Shown: positions 8,446-17,237 of the stretch, one piece after another
How the letters are laid out: each line of letters begins with the position of its first letter
Numbering within the stretch: the stretch's first letter is position 1
Origin: Holophagales bacterium
Lineage (GTDB): Bacteria; Acidobacteriota; Thermoanaerobaculia; Multivoradales; Multivoraceae
Length of the DNA stretch: 63,154 nucleotides
Direction: 5' to 3'
Assembly (NCBI GenBank): GCA_009837885.1
Contig: VXSP01000017.1
Span: 1-63,154, forward strand
Program-made: the position numbers and the translations under genes
Notes under the pieces: generated by a model
Seen by the model: the letters and a program-made list of their open reading frames with translations, nothing else
Database searches by the model: none
What the model was told of the DNA's origin: nothing

Positions 8446-11084
8446 GTTCTGTTCTCGTCTGCCTTGCCGTTCTGCAACCACCTGGCGCAGCCGCGGCGAC
8501 GCAGCAGGCGCCGGCTCCCGTGCCAGGCCAGATTGTTGTGCGGGGAGCGGACGGCCAGCCCGCGGGCGGGGCATCGGTCACGGTGTTGCTGCCAGGGCGT
8601 GGGGGTGTCTCGCCGGCGGACGAGATCCTCGTTCGGAGCGGAACGGCTGAGAATGGCACCATCGAGAATGCCGTGCCGCGTCTGCACGGCCTGATGCTCG
8701 TCATCGATCATCCGGCCCACCTGCCGTTTGTTGGCCAGTACCCGAACCGGCCGCCACCCACTGAGATTCGGCTGCAGGCTGGGCGGACAGCGGAGGGCGT
8801 CGTGCGCGAGGCGGACGGCGGGCGAACGGTAGAAGGAGCCCAGGTCTGCACGGTGTGGCAGGACCCCAACCTGCCCGACTGGTTCGGAACCTTGCGGCGC
8901 TGCGCGGAAAGCGGGGTGCGGGGCGCGTTCGAGCTGGCGGGTCTTCCGGCCGCCAACGTCCGCGCGACGGCCGATGCGGCCGGCTTCGAGACGGACTCCC
9001 GGACCATCGAGCAGGGGCGGCGGGCCCCGCGTGTCGTCTTCGAACTCGTTGCCCGAGAAGAGCCGGCCACCGAGGCGGAAACGGGGCCCGCCGGCGCCGG
9101 CGAAGTGCGCGTCGAACTCGTCGGCGCCGCCGGAGAACCGATCCGCAACTTCACGATGCGGACCAACGCCGTCGGCCGGATGGGCGGCGCTTCCCATGAC
9201 GTCGAGGATGCCGAGGGTCCGGTGCTGGTGCCGATCAGCCCTTCCTTCGGCGGCGACACGACGGTCGACCTCTCGTTCCGGGCCGAGAACTACCTCGAGT
9301 CTTCGCTCATTCGCGTCGCGCCCGTACCCGGCGGTGAGATCGAACTTGGCCTGATCGCCCTCGACTCGGGTTCGGTCGTGCAGGGACGGCTGTTCGACGC
9401 GGTCGGGGCCGAACCGGCGGCCGGCTGCCTGGTCGAGCTGCTCCCACCAGGCGCGGGCGCCGTCGCGGCCCTGATGTTGCGCCAGCGTCACGTGACCGTG
9501 TCCGATCCGGAAGGCGGTTACATGTTCGGCGGCCTGCGGGCAGGCCGCTACCACCTGCGTCTGCAGTGCCCGGAGGTGCCGGTCGCGGATCGGCTGATCG
9601 TGCTGGGGGCGAATGAACTCGCCGACCAGGGCGAATCCTGGCTGGATTCCGGCCGCCCGGTCGCCGTGCAGGTCACGGGAATCGATGGCGGGACGGTTCG
9701 CTTGCTGGACCGGTTCCGGGAGGTCGAGGCGCCGATCGTCCAGGCGACGTTACAGGTGCCGGCGGAAGCGGAGGCGAGGCAGCGGAGTGGCGAGGACTCC
9801 AGAGTGCGAGCGGACTTCAAGGCGGCCCCCGATGTCTATCGACTGGAGGTCCTGGACGCTTCGGGCAGGCTTCGCGTTTCGCAGGAGGTAGCGGTCGAGG
9901 AAGGCCCGGCCGAGGTGCAGACGATCGGCGTCGCGACAGCGACTCGGGTCATCCAGAGCATCCTGGTCATGGACGGTCGCCCGGTGACCGGTGGCCACGT
10001 CTCCTTCAGCCGGGTGTTCGAACCGTCGAGAAGCTCCGGGAAGCTCCAGATCGTCTCGCAGCGGCCTGGCGGGTCCCGACAGCAGCGTGTGCTGGGCATT
10101 CCGCCTCAGGCAGTAGGTGGGGCCGTAGGCCCGGACGGGGCCTTCGAGGTGGCGGAAGCGCCGACCGACCTGCTGTGGATGACCTGGCGTGCCGAGGGCA
10201 GCAACGTCGGACGGTTGTGGCCCGAAGGCCCGCTGCCGGGGATGGATCTGAACGGCGTTCGGGTGACGGGCGAACTGCTCGACGTCAACGGCGCGCCGAT
10301 CGGTGGCCAGGTGTCGCTGATCGGGGACGTCGGGCGTACTGTCGCCTACGCGGAGGCCGGCGACGATGGCCGCTTCGAGTTACCGCCGGCGCCGCCGGGC
10401 TCGTACCGCCTCAAGGCGTCTGCGGGAGTGTCGCCGACCCGTGCGAGGGAGGGCAGGAGTAGCCTGGCTGGAACCATGGTCCAGGATCTCGCGCTCGGCA
10501 CCGGGCCGCCGCCACACCTGGTGTTACGTGTCGGAGACGCTGAGACTGGAGTACTCGAAGTCGAACTCCAGCGTACCGACGGCAGTCCGGCTGCCGGTGC
10601 GTGGCTTCACTTCGTCAACGCCTCAGGCGACATGGTCAACACCAGTCTGGCGTCGGTGGCCGGGCAGGCCAGTCGGAATCTGCCCGCCGGTGACATCTCG
10701 CTGGTTTGGAGCGATGGCGCAGCCTGCACCGGCGGCCTTGGGGTGAACGTTGAGGCGGGCCGCACCGCCACGGTGCGGGAATCACTGCCGATCGGCCGCC
10801 TGCTAGAGCTTCGATGCCCTGCCGCGGACTGCGGCGGCGAAGCCCTCTCGTTCCTCAGCGTTACCACGGAGTCCGGTGCCGAGATCGCGAGCCACCTGAC
10901 CGGCGCCCGCGAGGCGGTGCGTTTCTCCGACACCGGCCGGCTCGGGCTCGGCTGCGTGACGCCCGGCGCCTATGAGGTCTCCTTCTGGGCCGCGGGCCGC
11001 CGCTGGGGCGCTGAGGTCAATGTCGGGAGCAGAGGGAATCTGGAGGAGCCGGTGGTCGTGAACGGCCGCGCGGCGGGGCTCTAG
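8436..11084 (+). CDS. secreted multi-domain protein with carboxypeptidase-regulatory-like repeats
   Basis: This 882-residue protein has a short signal peptide (cleavage probably after AAAA near residue 21). A series of about 90-residue transthyretin-like modules follows. Typical signs are GQIVVRGADGQPAGGASVTV, GVVREADGGRTVEGAQVCTV, GRLFDAVGAEPAAGCLVELL with DPEGGYMFGGLRAGRYHLRL, and GELLDVNGAPIGGQVSLIG with DDGRFELPPAPPGSYRLKA. Several Cys residues are scattered through the modules. There is no membrane anchor or sorting signal at the C-terminus. Such modules are usually structural or binding domains and often precede enzymes or TonB receptors, but here no catalytic domain is visible. It ends the PQQ dehydrogenase operon. 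Confidence 0.75.
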   Translation: MRLSSVLVCLAVLQPPGAAAATQQAPAPVPGQIVVRGADGQPAGGASVTVLLPGRGGVSPADEILVRSGTAENGTIENAVPRLHGLMLVIDHPAHLPFVGQYPNRPPPTEIRLQAGRTAEGVVREADGGRTVEGAQVCTVWQDPNLPDWFGTLRRCAESGVRGAFELAGLPAANVRATADAAGFETDSRTIEQGRRAPRVVFELVAREEPATEAETGPAGAGEVRVELVGAAGEPIRNFTMRTNAVGRMGGASHDVEDAEGPVLVPISPSFGGDTTVDLSFRAENYLESSLIRVAPVPGGEIELGLIALDSGSVVQGRLFDAVGAEPAAGCLVELLPPGAGAVAALMLRQRHVTVSDPEGGYMFGGLRAGRYHLRLQCPEVPVADRLIVLGANELADQGESWLDSGRPVAVQVTGIDGGTVRLLDRFREVEAPIVQATLQVPAEAEARQRSGEDSRVRADFKAAPDVYRLEVLDASGRLRVSQEVAVEEGPAEVQTIGVATATRVIQSILVMDGRPVTGGHVSFSRVFEPSRSSGKLQIVSQRPGGSRQQRVLGIPPQAVGGAVGPDGAFEVAEAPTDLLWMTWRAEGSNVGRLWPEGPLPGMDLNGVRVTGELLDVNGAPIGGQVSLIGDVGRTVAYAEAGDDGRFELPPAPPGSYRLKASAGVSPTRAREGRSSLAGTMVQDLALGTGPPPHLVLRVGDAETGVLEVELQRTDGSPAAGAWLHFVNASGDMVNTSLASVAGQASRNLPAGDISLVWSDGAACTGGLGVNVEAGRTATVRESLPIGRLLELRCPAADCGGEALSFLSVTTESGAEIASHLTGAREAVRFSDTGRLGLGCVTPGAYEVSFWAAGRRWGAEVNVGSRGNLEEPVVVNGRAAGL

Positions 11085-11093
11085 CTTCGCGGC

Positions 11094-11912
11094 CTACCGC
11101 GCGCCGGCGAGCAGGGTTTGCAGCACCTGCGCAGGCCTGGCGAAGTCATTCGCCCCGCCGAAGCGACCGACTTCCTGGCCGTCGCGATAGATGATCGCGG
11201 TCGGCAGGCCCGTCACCTCGTTGCCCGTGACTTCCGGGTCTTCCCATCCGGCCGGAGGCGACGCCAGTCCGTAGTACTCGAAGGTGAGCTGCGTGCCTTC
11301 CAGTCCGGCGTTGACCTCGAGGAGGTTCGGCAGCACCTGCTTGCAGACGCCGCACCAGGAGCCGAAGAAGACCCTCACCCGGGCCGGTTCGGCGTCGCGG
11401 AGTGCGGCCATGGCGGCGGCATTCGGCTGGAACGCGTCCATGCCGCCGCGGTAGCCGGGCGAGTGCTCCAGTAACTCGCCCAGGGTGCGGTCGCCGATCA
11501 GGGGGGGCCGAGGGAGGATCTTCACGTCGCGGCCTTCGATGGGCAGGACGATCGTGGTCTGGTCCGGTCTGGCCTCGCCGATGTAGGACTTGTCCGGTTC
11601 GGCGACCACGTCGTAGCCGGGTCCCGAGACCAGGAGGTCGGAGCCCGCTAGCCGATCCACGGCCATGCTGCGGGCCCATAGCAGGAAGGGGTCACCCAGG
11701 GAGTCGCTGAGGATCAGCATCGACGCTGCCCGCTGGGAGAGGTAGAGCTTCGCGCCCGAATCGGCTTGCCCGTCGATCTCGAGGATGTAGTCGTCGATGG
11801 GAAGGAAGCCGCTCAGCACCGGGTGCGCGGTCTGGGCCGGAAGCTGCGCGGCAATACCCACCAGCAAGGCAGGCAGAAGGTAGAGCGTTGACACAGTCCG
11901 TCGGGTCGTCAC
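11094..11912 (-). CDS. exported thioredoxin-fold protein
   Basis: The frame extends far upstream, but that part lies inside the neighbouring gene. The GTG at 11912 starts a 272-residue protein with a plausible signal peptide (VTTRRTVSTLYLLPALLVG, ending near LPAQTA). The C-terminal half has the thioredoxin fold with the active-site motif WCGVC (in VFFGSWCGVCKQVLPNL) and a cis-proline segment GLPTAI. The N-terminal half (about residues 30-130) has no domain I recognise. It probably acts as a periplasmic disulfide reductase or TlpA-like protein. It lies 28 bases after the indolepyruvate oxidoreductase on the same strand. Confidence 0.75.
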   Translation of the reverse strand: MTTRRTVSTLYLLPALLVGIAAQLPAQTAHPVLSGFLPIDDYILEIDGQADSGAKLYLSQRAASMLILSDSLGDPFLLWARSMAVDRLAGSDLLVSGPGYDVVAEPDKSYIGEARPDQTTIVLPIEGRDVKILPRPPLIGDRTLGELLEHSPGYRGGMDAFQPNAAAMAALRDAEPARVRVFFGSWCGVCKQVLPNLLEVNAGLEGTQLTFEYYGLASPPAGWEDPEVTGNEVTGLPTAIIYRDGQEVGRFGGANDFARPAQVLQTLLAGAR

Positions 11913-11940
11913 GGCGGGGGATCCTAGCGCGGGCGCGGCT

Positions 11941-14900
11941 TCAGGCGACCCTGGAGCCGACCGGCTCTTCGTCGAGCTGACGCTGGAGTTGTCTGGCGCG
12001 TGACCTCGCAGTGGCGACCGTGCGCTCCTTGACGTCCTCGTAGCCGCGGATGGAGTCGGGGAGCTCGGCCAGTTCGACGACCAGCGGCGCGGAGTTCGAG
12101 TCGAGCCGTTCGAGGGCGCCTTGCACCAGGCCGCGGTACCAGTCGAACAACCCGCGCTCGAGCCGGCGATGCCGGGTCGCTCCGAAGACGTCAAGCGCGG
12201 TGCCTCGAAGCCCGCGCACGGCGTACAGCAGCCGGAACAGGGAGCGCGACCAGGACCCCAGGCGGATCTTCCGTTTCCAGCCGAACCTGCGAAGCGTCGG
12301 CGGGTGGAGCAGCACCTGGCGGGACAGCGAGCCGTCGTAGTCCCGTGAGACCTGATCCCAGGTCGGATCCTGGATCCACAGGCGAGCGACTTCGTACTCA
12401 TCCTTGACCGCGAGCAGCTTGAAGCCGTAGCGAGCCGCCCCCTCGCGCACTCCAGTGTGGCCGGGCAGCTTCGACTCCTCGGTGTCCGTCACCTCGGCGA
12501 CGAAGCCGAGATAGCGCTCGGCATAGCTCCTGCCGCCGTAGAGCAGCAGGTCGGCGACGCGGCCGGGCAGGAGGCGGTCGAGCGACCCACCCCGCGGTGC
12601 GCCGGAAAGGAGCCGGTCGAGTTCCGGCCTGAGCTTCGGCGCCCAGCGTTCGAGGCGTTCGCGGGCGGCGTCAACCGCCGCGGCCGCGGTCGGCGCCTCG
12701 GGCTCGGCGAGTCCGGCGGCGCGCCGGAACCGCTCCGGATCGGCGACGGACAGGCGGCCGTAGCGGAAGGCCTGGATGTTGTCCTCCACCGCAACGCCGT
12801 TCGCCACCAGCGCCTGCTCGATGAAGCGCGCCTGGAGCGGCAGCAGGCCCTGCTGGTAGGCCGCGCCGACCAGGAAGATGTTGCCGGTGACGCTGTTGCC
12901 GAGCAGGCGCTCGGTCGCGGCTTCGGCGTCGACGAAGTAGCTGCGGCCGCTGTCGGTGAACAGCGCGAGCCGCTTGCGCAGTTCGTCGAGCGGGGGCATC
13001 CGGGCGGCGCTGTCGGTGATCACCGCGGCCGGGCTGATGCCGGCGGTGTTGCCGATCACGGCCGTGGTGTTTTGCGAGAACCGCTTCAGGTTGTCGGGCG
13101 CGATGGTGGCCAGCAGGTCGAAGGAGAGCGCCAGGTCGGCCTCGCCGTTGCCGAGCTTGTTGGCTCGGGGGATCGGCCCGCTGCTCAGCAGCAGGTTTGA
13201 CACGACCGCTCCGCCTTTCTGCGCCAGGCCCGTCTGGTCGAGGTGGACCGCGTACCGGCCCTCCATCAGGGCCGCGGTGACGAGGATCGCGTCGACGGTC
13301 ACGACGCCGGTGCCGCCGATGCCCACGAGCAGCGCCCGGAACGTGGCGTCGTCCGGCAGTTGACGGACGGGTTCCGGTGTCTCGTCCTCGGCGAGCGGCG
13401 CCGCGGCCGCGCGGCGGACCGGCTTCGTTCCTTCACCCAGGTCGACGGTCATGAAGGCGGGGCAGTCGCCCTCGATGCAGGAGTAGTCGAAGTTGCAGGA
13501 CGACTGGTGGATCTGGGTCTTGCGGCCGTACTCCGTCTCGAGCGGCGCGACGGACAGGCAGTTCGACTTCGCCGCGCAGTCGCCGCATCCCTCGCATACC
13601 GCCGGGTTGATGTAGACCCGCTGCTTCGGCGTCTCCTGGATGCCGCGCTTGCGCTCGCGCCGCTTCTCGGCCGCGCACTGCTGGTCGTAGACGACGGCAG
13701 TGGGGCCCTTGATCGCGCGCAGTTCCTTGAGCACCTGGTCGTAGTCGCGGCGGTGCCGGATCTCGACCCCGTTGTCGTCCCGATGGGGGAAGCGCTCCAG
13801 GTCCTCGGTCACCAGCACGACCCGCTTCATGCCCTGGAGCTGAAGCTGCCTGGCGACGCCCATCGAGCTGAGCAGCCCCACCGCGTCCTGGCCGCCGGTC
13901 ATGGCGACGGCGGAGTTGTAGAGGATGCGGAAGGTCATGTGGAGGTCGGCGGCGATGCAGGCCTCGATCGCCTTGCTGGCGGAGTGGGCGTAGGTGCCGT
14001 CGCCGACGTTCTGGAACACGTGCTCCTGCTCCGTGAAGGGCGACAGACCAATCCAGCAGGCGCCCTCGCCGCCCATCTGCGGCAGCCAACTGACCCCTCG
14101 ATCCATCCACATCGCCATCGCGTGACAACCGATGCCGCCGCCGGCGACGTCCGACCCCTCGGGGAGCTGGGTCGACGTGTTGTGGGGACAGCCGCTGCAG
14201 AAGTAGGGCATCCTCGGCAGCGCGGCGGGCAGCTTCGTGGCCAGGTCGGCCGATTCGGCGCCGGCCCGCAGGTACGCCAGTCTCTCGGCCGGCACGGCGT
14301 CCGGCAGCCGGTGCTCCAGGTAGGCGCCCAGGATCCGCGCCATGTCGTGGCCTTCGAGTTCCCCGTGCATCGGGAACAGCGTTTCGCCGGCGGGCGTCTC
14401 CTTGCCGGCGACCAGCGGCCGGTCGGGCAGGTTGTAGAGGACCTGGCGGATCTGGGTCTCGATGAAGCCGCGCTTGTCCTCGACGACGATGATCTCCTCG
14501 AGGCCCTGGGCGAACTCGCGGAGGCGTTTCGGTTCGATCGGCGCGATGCAGCCGAGCTTGAGCACCCGGATGCCGTAGCGGTCGAGCGCGGCCTCGTCCA
14601 GGCCGAGCAGTTCGAGCGCCAGACGCAGGTCGCGGTAGGGCTTGCCGGCCGCGACCAGACCGATCCGGTCGCCGGGACTGGCGCAGCGGATGCTGTCGAG
14701 GCCGTTGGCGTGGATGTAGGCCAGGGCGGCCGCCGTGCGCTCGGAGAAGATCTGGCGCTCGAGTTCGATCGAGTAGGGGGGCAGTAGCCGCATGTCGAGT
14801 TGCTTCTCGAACTGGCGGCCGCCTATCTCGAGATCCGGCAGGACGGGTGGCACTGTCCGCGGCAGGTCGACGACCGCGCCGCCGTCGGCGACGTTGGTCA

Positions 14901-15498
14901 CGATCTTGAGCCCGGTCCACAGGCCCGCGTACCGGGACAGCGCGATCCCGTGCAGCCCGAGTTCCAGGACCTCGGCCGGGTCGCCCGGATACAGCACCGG
15001 GATGGAGAGGTCGAAGAGGCTGATCGTGCTGTCGCCGGGGATCGTCGAGCTCTTGCAGGCGGTGTCGTCGCCGGCCAGGACGAGGACGCCGCCGTGCTTG
15101 CCCGTGCCGATGAAGTTGCCGTGGCGGAACGCGTCGCCGGTGCGGTCGACGCCGGGCGTCTTGCCGTACCAGATGCCGACTACGCCGTCGAAGCGTTCGT
15201 GGGGAAAACGTTCCAGGAGCTGGGCGCCGTAGATCGCGGTCGCCGCCGTCTCCTCGTTGATCGCCGGTCGGCAGACCACGTCGTGATCCGCCAACAGCCT
15301 GTTTGCTCGCTGAAGCTGCTTGTCGTATTCGCCCAGCGGCGATCCGGGATAGCCGCTGATGAAGGCGCCAACCCGCAGGCCGGCTTCCCGGTCGCGGCGG
15401 TGCTGGTCCATCGGTAGCCGGACGAGAGCCTGGACACCGGTGATTGCGACGCGGCCTTCAGTGAGCGTGTATTTGTCATCTAATGAGAAGGCCGTCAT
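11941..15498 (-). CDS. indolepyruvate ferredoxin oxidoreductase, alpha-gamma fusion
   Basis: This 1185-residue protein combines the thiamine-diphosphate-binding alpha part and the gamma part in one chain. The first 600 residues hold the pyrimidine and TPP domains (GAFISGYPGSPLGEYD, PQMGGEGACWIGLSPF, TYAHSASKAIE). Cysteine clusters for iron-sulfur binding follow at about 627-675 (CEGCGDCAAKSNC and CNFDYSCIEGDC). The gamma domain then opens near 727 with LVGIGGTGVVTVDAILV. The last 180 residues form the tail usual for the long aerobic-type fusions. It would oxidatively decarboxylate aryl or branched 2-oxo acids from amino-acid breakdown to acyl-CoA. It fits an organism that also carries acyl-CoA and histidine catabolism. 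Confidence 0.9.
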   Translation of the reverse strand: MTAFSLDDKYTLTEGRVAITGVQALVRLPMDQHRRDREAGLRVGAFISGYPGSPLGEYDKQLQRANRLLADHDVVCRPAINEETAATAIYGAQLLERFPHERFDGVVGIWYGKTPGVDRTGDAFRHGNFIGTGKHGGVLVLAGDDTACKSSTIPGDSTISLFDLSIPVLYPGDPAEVLELGLHGIALSRYAGLWTGLKIVTNVADGGAVVDLPRTVPPVLPDLEIGGRQFEKQLDMRLLPPYSIELERQIFSERTAAALAYIHANGLDSIRCASPGDRIGLVAAGKPYRDLRLALELLGLDEAALDRYGIRVLKLGCIAPIEPKRLREFAQGLEEIIVVEDKRGFIETQIRQVLYNLPDRPLVAGKETPAGETLFPMHGELEGHDMARILGAYLEHRLPDAVPAERLAYLRAGAESADLATKLPAALPRMPYFCSGCPHNTSTQLPEGSDVAGGGIGCHAMAMWMDRGVSWLPQMGGEGACWIGLSPFTEQEHVFQNVGDGTYAHSASKAIEACIAADLHMTFRILYNSAVAMTGGQDAVGLLSSMGVARQLQLQGMKRVVLVTEDLERFPHRDDNGVEIRHRRDYDQVLKELRAIKGPTAVVYDQQCAAEKRRERKRGIQETPKQRVYINPAVCEGCGDCAAKSNCLSVAPLETEYGRKTQIHQSSCNFDYSCIEGDCPAFMTVDLGEGTKPVRRAAAAPLAEDETPEPVRQLPDDATFRALLVGIGGTGVVTVDAILVTAALMEGRYAVHLDQTGLAQKGGAVVSNLLLSSGPIPRANKLGNGEADLALSFDLLATIAPDNLKRFSQNTTAVIGNTAGISPAAVITDSAARMPPLDELRKRLALFTDSGRSYFVDAEAATERLLGNSVTGNIFLVGAAYQQGLLPLQARFIEQALVANGVAVEDNIQAFRYGRLSVADPERFRRAAGLAEPEAPTAAAAVDAARERLERWAPKLRPELDRLLSGAPRGGSLDRLLPGRVADLLLYGGRSYAERYLGFVAEVTDTEESKLPGHTGVREGAARYGFKLLAVKDEYEVARLWIQDPTWDQVSRDYDGSLSRQVLLHPPTLRRFGWKRKIRLGSWSRSLFRLLYAVRGLRGTALDVFGATRHRRLERGLFDWYRGLVQGALERLDSNSAPLVVELAELPDSIRGYEDVKERTVATARSRARQLQRQLDEEPVGSRVA

Positions 15499-15568
15499 TG
15501 CTCCCTAGTGTATCGCGGGGGTGGGCCGGAATGCGGCCTGCCCCGGTCGAGACCGGAGGCCGCCCGCC

Positions 15569-16411
15569 TCAGTCGCCCTGGGCGTCGACGAACCAGTCGC
15601 CCGGGAGTGGCTGCCCTTCGTAGAGCCGTCCCTGGAAGCGCCTCATGCCGTGCAGCCAGCGGTCGACGTCGGTCGCCTTGCGCCGGACGTACTCCGCAAC
15701 CTCAGGATGGGGGAGGACCCAGAAGCGCTCCTGGCGTACCGCGTCGATGCAGGCGTCGGCGGCCTGTTCGGCCGTGAGGACGCCGTCGCCCGAGGCCACG
15801 CCGACGGACAGGCCCCGCCGGCGGTTCCGGTCGGGGCTGTTGGCGCCGATGTTCGTCTTCACCGCCTGCGGGCAGTGCACGGAAACACGGATGCCCTGGT
15901 GGCCGTGGGTGATCGCGATCCACTCCGCCAGCGCCACCGCCGCGTGCTTGGTCAGTGAGTAGGCGAGCGAGCCGATCTGGGTCAGCAGGCCAGCCGCGGA
16001 GGCCGTACTCATGATGTACCCCTCGCCGCGCTCGATCATCGAAGGCAGGACGGCCCGTGCGGCGTAGACGTGGGACATCACGTGGACCTCCCACTGGTCG
16101 TTGATCTCCTTGTTGGGGACCTCGAGCCCCCCCATCGTCACGAAGCCGGCGTTCGACATGAAGAGGTCGATCGGGCCGATATTCGATTGCGTCGCGGCGA
16201 CCAGGTCGCGCACCGCGCCCTCGTCAGCGACGTCCAGGCCGACGCCCGTGCCGTCGATCGCCTCGGCGACTTCCTTGGCCCCCGCCTCGTCGAGGTCGGC
16301 GACGACGACATGACGGGCCCCCTCCCGGTGAAACGCTTCGGCCAGCGCCTTGCCGATTCCGGAGGCTCCCCCGGTGACGACCATGATCCTGTTCGCGATG
16401 TCCACTGTCAT
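15569..16411 (-). CDS. short-chain dehydrogenase/reductase
   Basis: This 280-residue classical SDR has the nucleotide-binding motif TGGASGIG at residues 13-20 and NAG at 87-89. The catalytic residues are Ser138 (or 135) with Tyr151 and Lys155 in YSLTK. Asp39 after the second strand favours NAD over NADP. A GAGGAG ribosome-binding site precedes the ATG. It lies 70 bases upstream of the indolepyruvate oxidoreductase on the same strand. The substrate cannot be predicted. The C-terminal extension after residue 240 (WLHGMRRFQGRLYEGQPLP) is seen in SDRs found near acyl-CoA dehydrogenases. Confidence 0.87.
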   Translation of the reverse strand: MTVDIANRIMVVTGGASGIGKALAEAFHREGARHVVVADLDEAGAKEVAEAIDGTGVGLDVADEGAVRDLVAATQSNIGPIDLFMSNAGFVTMGGLEVPNKEINDQWEVHVMSHVYAARAVLPSMIERGEGYIMSTASAAGLLTQIGSLAYSLTKHAAVALAEWIAITHGHQGIRVSVHCPQAVKTNIGANSPDRNRRRGLSVGVASGDGVLTAEQAADACIDAVRQERFWVLPHPEVAEYVRRKATDVDRWLHGMRRFQGRLYEGQPLPGDWFVDAQGD

Positions 16412-16550
16412 TCTCCTCTCTGCGTTGGCTGTGCTGTCTGCTGTCCGCCGGGCGGCGGCAATCCTACGACTTGGTCTCGTGTGGCAGAGGAAGACCAGGC
16501 ATTGACTCTGCTCGCCTTACCGAAGTAGCGTCTGCGGTAAGGAGAGCGGG

Positions 16551-16793
16551 ATGATCGTCAAGATCACGTCAAAACGTCAGGTCACGTTTCCGGCACGAGT
16601 ACTCGACGCCCTCGGGGTGGGGCCTGGAGACCGGCTGGAGCTGATCGAAGGTTCAGATGGATTTCGGCTCCGCCCGCGCCGCATCCACCGAGATCGTCTG
16701 GCGCCGCTGCGCGGCAAGCTGAAGAAGGGGGGCGGCCCCTTCGACCTCGAGTCGTTCCGCTCGCAGGCGCATGACCCGGCGCTTCGGGATTGA
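16551..16793 (+). CDS. vapB: AbrB/MazE-type antitoxin of a VapBC module
   Basis: This 80-residue protein has a swapped-hairpin AbrB DNA-binding domain at the N-terminus: VKITSKRQVTFPARVLDALG then GDRLELIE. A basic tail follows and would wrap the toxin. A GGAGAG ribosome-binding site precedes the ATG. It overlaps the PIN-domain toxin gene by 23 bases, the usual arrangement for translational coupling. It likely represses its own promoter in the 139-base region upstream. Confidence 0.82.
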   Translation: MIVKITSKRQVTFPARVLDALGVGPGDRLELIEGSDGFRLRPRRIHRDRLAPLRGKLKKGGGPFDLESFRSQAHDPALRD

Positions 16794-17184
16794 CACCTCG
16801 GTCCTGGTGCGTTTGCTCACCGGGGAGCCCAGGGAGGACTTCCTGGACTGCGTGGCCGCGCTGATCTCGCTGGTCGAGCACGAGGGAAGCGAGATCTTCG
16901 CCTCGAATCAGGTGATCGGCGAGGCGTACGTCGCCGTTCAGCATCACTACCGGGTATCGAAGCCGGACGCCCGCGCCGGCTTGCTCGACGTGCTTCGCAG
17001 CGGTCTCGTCTCGCCACTCAACGGGCGCGCGGTGTTCGACGCGCTGGAAGCCGCCGCCGGCCCAGGTTTGTTCGATCGGCTGATCGCCGACGACTACTCG
17101 CGTACCGGCTTGGCGGTTCTGACCCTGGACCGTCGAATGGCCGACCTGGCCGGTGTGTCGCGTCTGAGCGTCCCCGGCGGGTGA
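16771..17184 (+). CDS. vapC: PIN-domain ribonuclease toxin (VapC family)
   Basis: This 137-residue PIN domain has the acidic residues expected for Mg2+-dependent RNA cleavage: Asp8 in GIDTSVLVRLL, Glu51 in NQVIGEAY, Asp102 in LFDRLIA and Asp120 in LTLDRRM. All four catalytic positions are present, so the toxin is probably functional. It is paired with the AbrB-type antitoxin just upstream, with overlapping reading frames. A second PIN toxin with a different antitoxin class lies at 62490-62912. Confidence 0.83.
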   Translation: MTRRFGIDTSVLVRLLTGEPREDFLDCVAALISLVEHEGSEIFASNQVIGEAYVAVQHHYRVSKPDARAGLLDVLRSGLVSPLNGRAVFDALEAAAGPGLFDRLIADDYSRTGLAVLTLDRRMADLAGVSRLSVPGG

Positions 17185-17237
17185 GCGCCTCCGCTACTGC
17201 GGACTGCCGCTCGTGGCCGCCGCGTTCGTAGGCTCGG

